The notes under the pieces were generated by a model. The model was not told the origin of the DNA and made no database searches. It was given only the letters and a program-made list of their open reading frames with translations. The translations under genes were made by a program, and so were the position numbers. Positions 6,575-9,414 of a DNA stretch of 9,414 nucleotides are shown here, piece by piece. The DNA comes from Clostridiaceae bacterium (GTDB taxonomy: Bacteria > Bacillota > Clostridia > Saccharofermentanales > UBA5734). Where the stretch lies: NCBI GenBank assembly GCA_012727965.1, contig JAAYFZ010000335.1:1-9414 (forward strand), read 5' to 3'. The first letter of the stretch is position 1. Every line of letters begins with the position of its first letter.

Positions 6575-7714
6575 TTAAACTGTTATCGTTTTGCGATAAC
6601 GCCATTCGGCCAGTGCAAAAAGCACTAATCCAATTGCGATGAATACTCCTGCCCAGGTATAGATATAACCAATATCCGGACTCTTAAGCAGAGTCTCCCT
6701 GATCGCGAAAAGCATCGGATATGACGGCAGCAGCCTGATAACAAGAGGAGAGAATGCCGGCATGAAATATGATACTGATGCCAAAGCCAGAACGATGATC
6801 ACCAAATAAAGCGAACCCATCGACTTGGTCAGAGTATCGTAGAAGCTGCCGATCAACAGTCCCAGCGCCGAACCAAAAAGGTTGAAAGAAATCATAAGAA
6901 CCAGAAAATGGCCATAATGAACATGTCGTGGCGCAACCGCCAGCACAGTCATTGAACCGGTCACGATTCCTGTTAGCAGCATGATCCCAACCTTGCTCAA
7001 TAGGTATTCCCGGATCCGCAGCGGCGTCACCGTCAGCGCCCTGATCGTACCCTCTTCCTTGTCCATAAAAATGTAAGCCGCAATAATAAACAGGCCGACA
7101 AAAGAAGAATTCAGAAGGAGCAACACCGGCAGCAAATTGACTTTTGCCGGTAACTTCTCGGCTGCCTCATCAAGAACAGTCAGCTCGGTCTGGTCAACAT
7201 AGCCAGGCAGAAGTGCCGTCATCGGCGCCGCAAACTGCGCTTGCAGCAAATTACGCATTTGCTCGCTCTCATAGCCTTGCAGCACAAATTCCATAGCCAG
7301 CTTAGCGGTCTCTTCATTGAAAGAAACAACCATGCCGACTGTATTACGGTCCTCTTCCATACCTGTACGCAGCAGCTCGACCGAATCGACCAGCTCAATT
7401 GTCTGAACCCCTGGCTCCTCTGACTCGCTTGCTTCCAGCTCTTCTTCTGCCAGTTTGGAAATATCCAGATCAGCAAAAATCTGCTCATCGATCATAGAGC
7501 TGTCGTTCTTGCTCATGAACTGCTCCACAACCTGTGAGATTTCTGCGTTTTCGATGTCAAGATGCACCAGCAACCTATAGCCTGAACTCATATTATCAGG
7601 CACCACGAAGAGTAAAACCGCGATGATCAGCAGCGCCATAATTATTTCGATATAGATATAGTAGCTTCTCAGCGAAAGCTTAAGATCCTTAAGGAAGGTA
7701 CTAATCAGCTTCAT
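6575..7714 (-). CDS. ABC-2 type exporter permease (first permease)
   Basis: A 379-residue membrane protein starting MKLISTFLKDLKLSL. A helix at about 22-38 is followed by an extracytoplasmic domain of about 150 residues with an acidic patch (EEELEASESEE, about 90-100), then helices near 193-215, 239-260, 266-290, 299-318 and 352-369. The cytoplasmic coupling segment MDKEEGTIRALTVTP (217-231) to YLLSKVG (237-243) is the ABC-2 family mark. The start at 7714 overlaps the end of the ATPase gene by 14 bp, which suggests translational coupling; GGGAG lies about ten bases upstream. The open frame extends back to 7909, but that part lies inside the ATPase gene in another frame and has arginine-rich, non-membrane composition, so I reject it. 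Confidence 0.87.
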   Translation of the reverse strand: MKLISTFLKDLKLSLRSYYIYIEIIMALLIIAVLLFVVPDNMSSGYRLLVHLDIENAEISQVVEQFMSKNDSSMIDEQIFADLDISKLAEEELEASESEEPGVQTIELVDSVELLRTGMEEDRNTVGMVVSFNEETAKLAMEFVLQGYESEQMRNLLQAQFAAPMTALLPGYVDQTELTVLDEAAEKLPAKVNLLPVLLLLNSSFVGLFIIAAYIFMDKEEGTIRALTVTPLRIREYLLSKVGIMLLTGIVTGSMTVLAVAPRHVHYGHFLVLMISFNLFGSALGLLIGSFYDTLTKSMGSLYLVIIVLALASVSYFMPAFSPLVIRLLPSYPMLFAIRETLLKSPDIGYIYTWAGVFIAIGLVLFALAEWRYRKTITV

Positions 7715-8570
7715 TGTAAACCAGCTCCCTACCAGTAACCTTGATGAATATTTCTTCCAAGGTAGCCTCACGCGAATGCATAGTCTCGATATTGCCGGCA
7801 GCGACAATTTCAGATAAGCGATGCTTCTCACCGGCCTCCGCCAGCGACAACGTCTCCGAAACAAGCTCGCCGTCTTGATAGTAGTCGACCTGCACAAGCC
7901 TCTGACCATATTTCAACTTGAGATTACGCGGCGTATCTATCAGCTTCAATTCACCATCTACGATAAAACCAACCTTATCACTCAGCTGATCCGCCAAAAA
8001 CATATTATGCGTAGTCAGCAGGATCGTTGTGCCCTCCTGCTTGCGCTTCAGCACAATATCCTTGATCTGACCTGCAATCGTCGGGTCAAGGCCCGTCGTC
8101 GGCTCATCCAGGAACCAGAGCTTCGGCTTATTGATCATACTCCTGGCAAAAGTCAGGCGGTGCTTCATGCCTTTTGAATAATCGCCGGCCCTCTTATTCG
8201 CCACATGATCGAGACCAACCATTTTCAACAGTTCCATCGGATCCTCAGTCTCCACATCGAACAGCTTACGATAAAAAGCCAAATTTTCCAGCGCCGTCAG
8301 CTTGCCATAAACATTCGACTGCTCAAAAGAAACACCGATGCTATTAAACAGGTCCCGCGACATATGTCGCAGATCGAAACCAGCAACCTCGCCCTCGCCT
8401 GTCTGAATCGGCAGAAGTCCGGTCAATATCCCCTGTGTCGTTGACTTGCCCGCACCCGACGGACCAAGCAGAGCAAAAACCTCACCCTCGCCAACCTCAA
8501 AACTGATGTCCCTGATCGCATAACTCTTATTGTGGCTATACGAATAACTCAAATTTCTAACATCGATCAT
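7701..8570 (-). CDS. ABC exporter ATP-binding protein (drug/toxin export type)
   Basis: A 289-residue cytoplasmic ATPase that should drive the two permeases downstream. Walker A GPSGAGKST is at 36-44, the Q-loop glutamine at 84 in SFEQSNVYG, a non-canonical signature YSKGMKHR at 131-138, Walker B LWFLDE at 151-156 followed by PTTGLDP, and the H-loop histidine at 188 in LLTTHNM. The YSKGM signature and the roughly 70-residue C-terminal extension ending in ATLEEIFIKVTGREL are typical of exporter ATPases of the DrrA/CcmA-like group. The signature change from LSGGQ is normal in this group. It begins 21 bp after the regulator gene; the ribosome binding site (AAAGG, about ten bases off) is weaker than its neighbours', which may lower its expression or rely on coupling. 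The Rv2688c-like assignment is a resemblance only. Confidence 0.92.
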   Translation of the reverse strand: MIDVRNLSYSYSHNKSYAIRDISFEVGEGEVFALLGPSGAGKSTTQGILTGLLPIQTGEGEVAGFDLRHMSRDLFNSIGVSFEQSNVYGKLTALENLAFYRKLFDVETEDPMELLKMVGLDHVANKRAGDYSKGMKHRLTFARSMINKPKLWFLDEPTTGLDPTIAGQIKDIVLKRKQEGTTILLTTHNMFLADQLSDKVGFIVDGELKLIDTPRNLKLKYGQRLVQVDYYQDGELVSETLSLAEAGEKHRLSEIVAAGNIETMHSREATLEEIFIKVTGRELVYNEAD

Positions 8571-8591
8571 AAAGACTCTGCCTTTCTGATA

Positions 8592-9227
8592 CTAAGATCC
8601 TACCTGTTCACTACTGCCGATTCCCCTACGCAGGAAATCCAGCAATTTATCAACCATATTCAAATAATCATCATCCATCGTCTGCTTAACATATGACTTA
8701 TAGAAGTCCGCCACTGAATTGTTCATTTCAGATATAATATGAGCTGCAAAAGCCACGTCCAGGTCTTCTCTTAGTTCTCCTCTGCTAATTCCCAGTTGAA
8801 TCAGCTGACGAAATACATCATCCGCCTTGCCCATATTATCCTGAATAAACTCCACAAAAACCGGATGATTTCGATCCGCCATCAGTCTCTGGCTGATCTG
8901 CTGTAACTCCGGGTTACTCGTCGCAAAACGCAATCCCGCCACATAAGTCTCACGTAGCAATTGGAAAAAATCCATCTCCATTGGATTTGCCATCACTGGC
9001 GTCAGAAACTCCATCTTCCGTTCCAGAATTTTGTCCAAAATGTGCCGATAAAGATCCTTCTTCCCTGCGAAATACTGGTAAAAGCTGCCCTTCGGAATTT
9101 CAGCCGCTTCAACGATCCTATTCGTACTCGCCTGATCATAGCTGTAAGCAGTAAACTCATTGATCGCAGCCTGTTCGATCTTCGCTCTCTTCTCCTCAGG
9201 CAGATTCAAAAATGTCTGTTTCGGCAA
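8592..9227 (-). CDS. TetR/AcrR-family transcriptional regulator
   Basis: A 211-residue DNA-binding repressor. Its N-terminus, MPKQTFLNLPEEKRAKIEQA, and the helix-turn-helix at about 30-53 (STNRIVEAAEIPKGSFYQYF at 34-53) match the TetR pattern, including the conserved G-S-F-Y-x-Y-F end of the recognition helix. The rest is the variable helical ligand-binding and dimer domain. I place the start at a TTG at 9227, because GGAGG (9235-9239) is seven bases upstream and the protein then begins just like other family members. The open frame continues to a GTG at 9278, but that lies inside the operator, at or before the predicted transcription start. It is the first gene of the exporter operon and sits directly behind two operator-like palindromes, so it very likely represses itself and the exporter until a ligand binds. 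Confidence 0.93.
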   Translation of the reverse strand: MPKQTFLNLPEEKRAKIEQAAINEFTAYSYDQASTNRIVEAAEIPKGSFYQYFAGKKDLYRHILDKILERKMEFLTPVMANPMEMDFFQLLRETYVAGLRFATSNPELQQISQRLMADRNHPVFVEFIQDNMGKADDVFRQLIQLGISRGELREDLDVAFAAHIISEMNNSVADFYKSYVKQTMDDDYLNMVDKLLDFLRRGIGSSEQVGS

Positions 9228-9234
9228 CTCCTCA

Positions 9235-9239
9235 CCTCC
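9235..9239 (-). promoter_or_regulatory. Ribosome binding site that supports the TTG start of the TetR gene
   Basis: GGAGG on the minus strand, seven bases before the TTG at 9225-9227. It is the reason for preferring the TTG over the upstream in-frame GTG at 9278. Confidence 0.8.
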
Positions 9240-9247
9240 AGATATAG

Positions 9248-9277
9248 TGACCGCTTGGTCATATGACCTTATGGTCA
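9248..9277. promoter_or_regulatory. Tandem operator: two TGACC-N4-GGTCA palindromes
   Basis: Two perfect copies of TGACC-N4-GGTCA lie at 9248-9261 and 9264-9277, with centres 16 bp apart. Together with flanking bases they make a larger dyad, GTGACC...GGTCATATGACC...GGTCAC, centred on CATATG; only the four-base spacers differ (GCTT and TTAT). The pair begins immediately downstream of the -10 box and covers the predicted transcription start, an ideal place for repression. The half-site type and the neighbouring gene point to the TetR-family protein as binder; two dimers could bind together. Confidence 0.85.
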
Positions 9278-9278
9278 C

Positions 9279-9307
9279 ATGATAAATTATATTTATTTAC
9301 TTGTCAA
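9279..9307 (-). promoter_or_regulatory. Promoter of the TetR-ABC exporter operon
   Basis: On the minus strand a perfect TTGACA (9302-9307) and TATCAT (9279-9284, five of six) are 17 bp apart. The predicted start is near 9272, inside the operator. A TATAAT in the spacer is only 11 bp from the -35, too close to be used with it. No other promoter was seen before the five genes, so this should drive them all. Confidence 0.85.
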
Positions 9308-9345
9308 TATCATTGTCAGTATTTATGAGGAAACAGAAGACAGCT

Positions 9346-9414
9346 TGAGTTTAAAGTGGCACTGGGCGGCGTTAAGGTGGCACTGCCCGACACTAACCGC
9401 AGTTAACCTGGCAC
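9346..9414. repeat. GTGGCAC short repeats, possible end of an IS21-type insertion sequence
   Basis: Three similar blocks occur: TTTAAAGTGGCACTG ending at 9364, GTTAAGGTGGCACTG ending at 9385, and GTTAACCTGGCAC reaching the window edge at 9414. Their cores are spaced 21 and 31 bp. Multiple short direct repeats of this kind close to the tips are characteristic of IS21-family (istA/istB) elements, and related GTGGCAC blocks are familiar from that family. The element's genes would lie beyond the window, so this is a pattern-based inference. If correct, the tip is near 9346, about 40 bp from the -35 box of the exporter operon. Confidence 0.5.

Noticed and set aside
7715..7909. Upstream in-frame extension of the first ABC-2 permease (65 extra residues)
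   Set aside because: It lies wholly inside the ATPase gene in another frame, is rich in arginine and unlike a membrane protein N-terminus, whereas the ATG at 7714 gives a normal permease start and a 14-bp coupling overlap.

Overview
The window looks like chromosomal DNA of a low-to-moderate-GC Gram-positive bacterium (Bacillota, most likely a clostridial lineage). Evidence for this is the strong AGGAGG-type ribosome binding sites before almost every gene, consensus SigA-like promoters, a lipoprotein solute-binding protein, a TTG start codon, and the protein families present. I cannot name the genus. Nearly everything reads on the minus strand; the only well-supported plus-strand gene is an acetyltransferase in the middle.

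Layout, left to right. (1) 1-202: the N-terminal 67 codons of a minus-strand gene resembling RimK-type ATP-grasp ligases, cut by the window edge. (2) 306-2763: a minus-strand polar amino acid ABC importer operon. A near-perfect promoter (2735-2763) is followed by a lipoprotein binding protein, a permease and an ATPase. The 141-bp gap between the first two genes can fold into three consecutive hairpins. (3) 2764-3092: an AT-rich stretch without a convincing gene, holding an 18-bp perfect palindrome. (4) 3093-4507: an MscS-type mechanosensitive channel with a clear Rho-independent terminator, preceded by a CoA-binding-domain protein on the same strand. (5) 4673-5293: a plus-strand GNAT acetyltransferase, divergent from the CoA-binding gene, with overlapping candidate promoters between them. 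(6) 5326-9307: a five-gene minus-strand cassette of TetR-family regulator, ABC ATPase, two different ABC-2 permeases and a 68-residue two-helix membrane protein. (7) 9346-9414: short repeats of a GTGGCAC motif that look like the end of an IS21-type insertion sequence continuing past the window.

The most instructive unit is the TetR-ABC cassette. Its promoter (TTGACA, 17 bp, TATCAT) is followed directly by two TGACC-N4-GGTCA palindromes 16 bp apart, and the predicted transcription start falls inside one of them. The regulator probably starts at a TTG with a good ribosome binding site downstream of the operators, so it most likely represses its own operon. The cassette fits a drug or toxic-compound exporter that is induced by its substrate. 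The conserved-looking small membrane protein at its end has no function I can assign.

I saw no CRISPR array, tRNA, rRNA or clearly novel system. The items most worth following up are the tandem operator, the 68-residue protein, the intercistronic hairpins and the putative insertion-sequence end.
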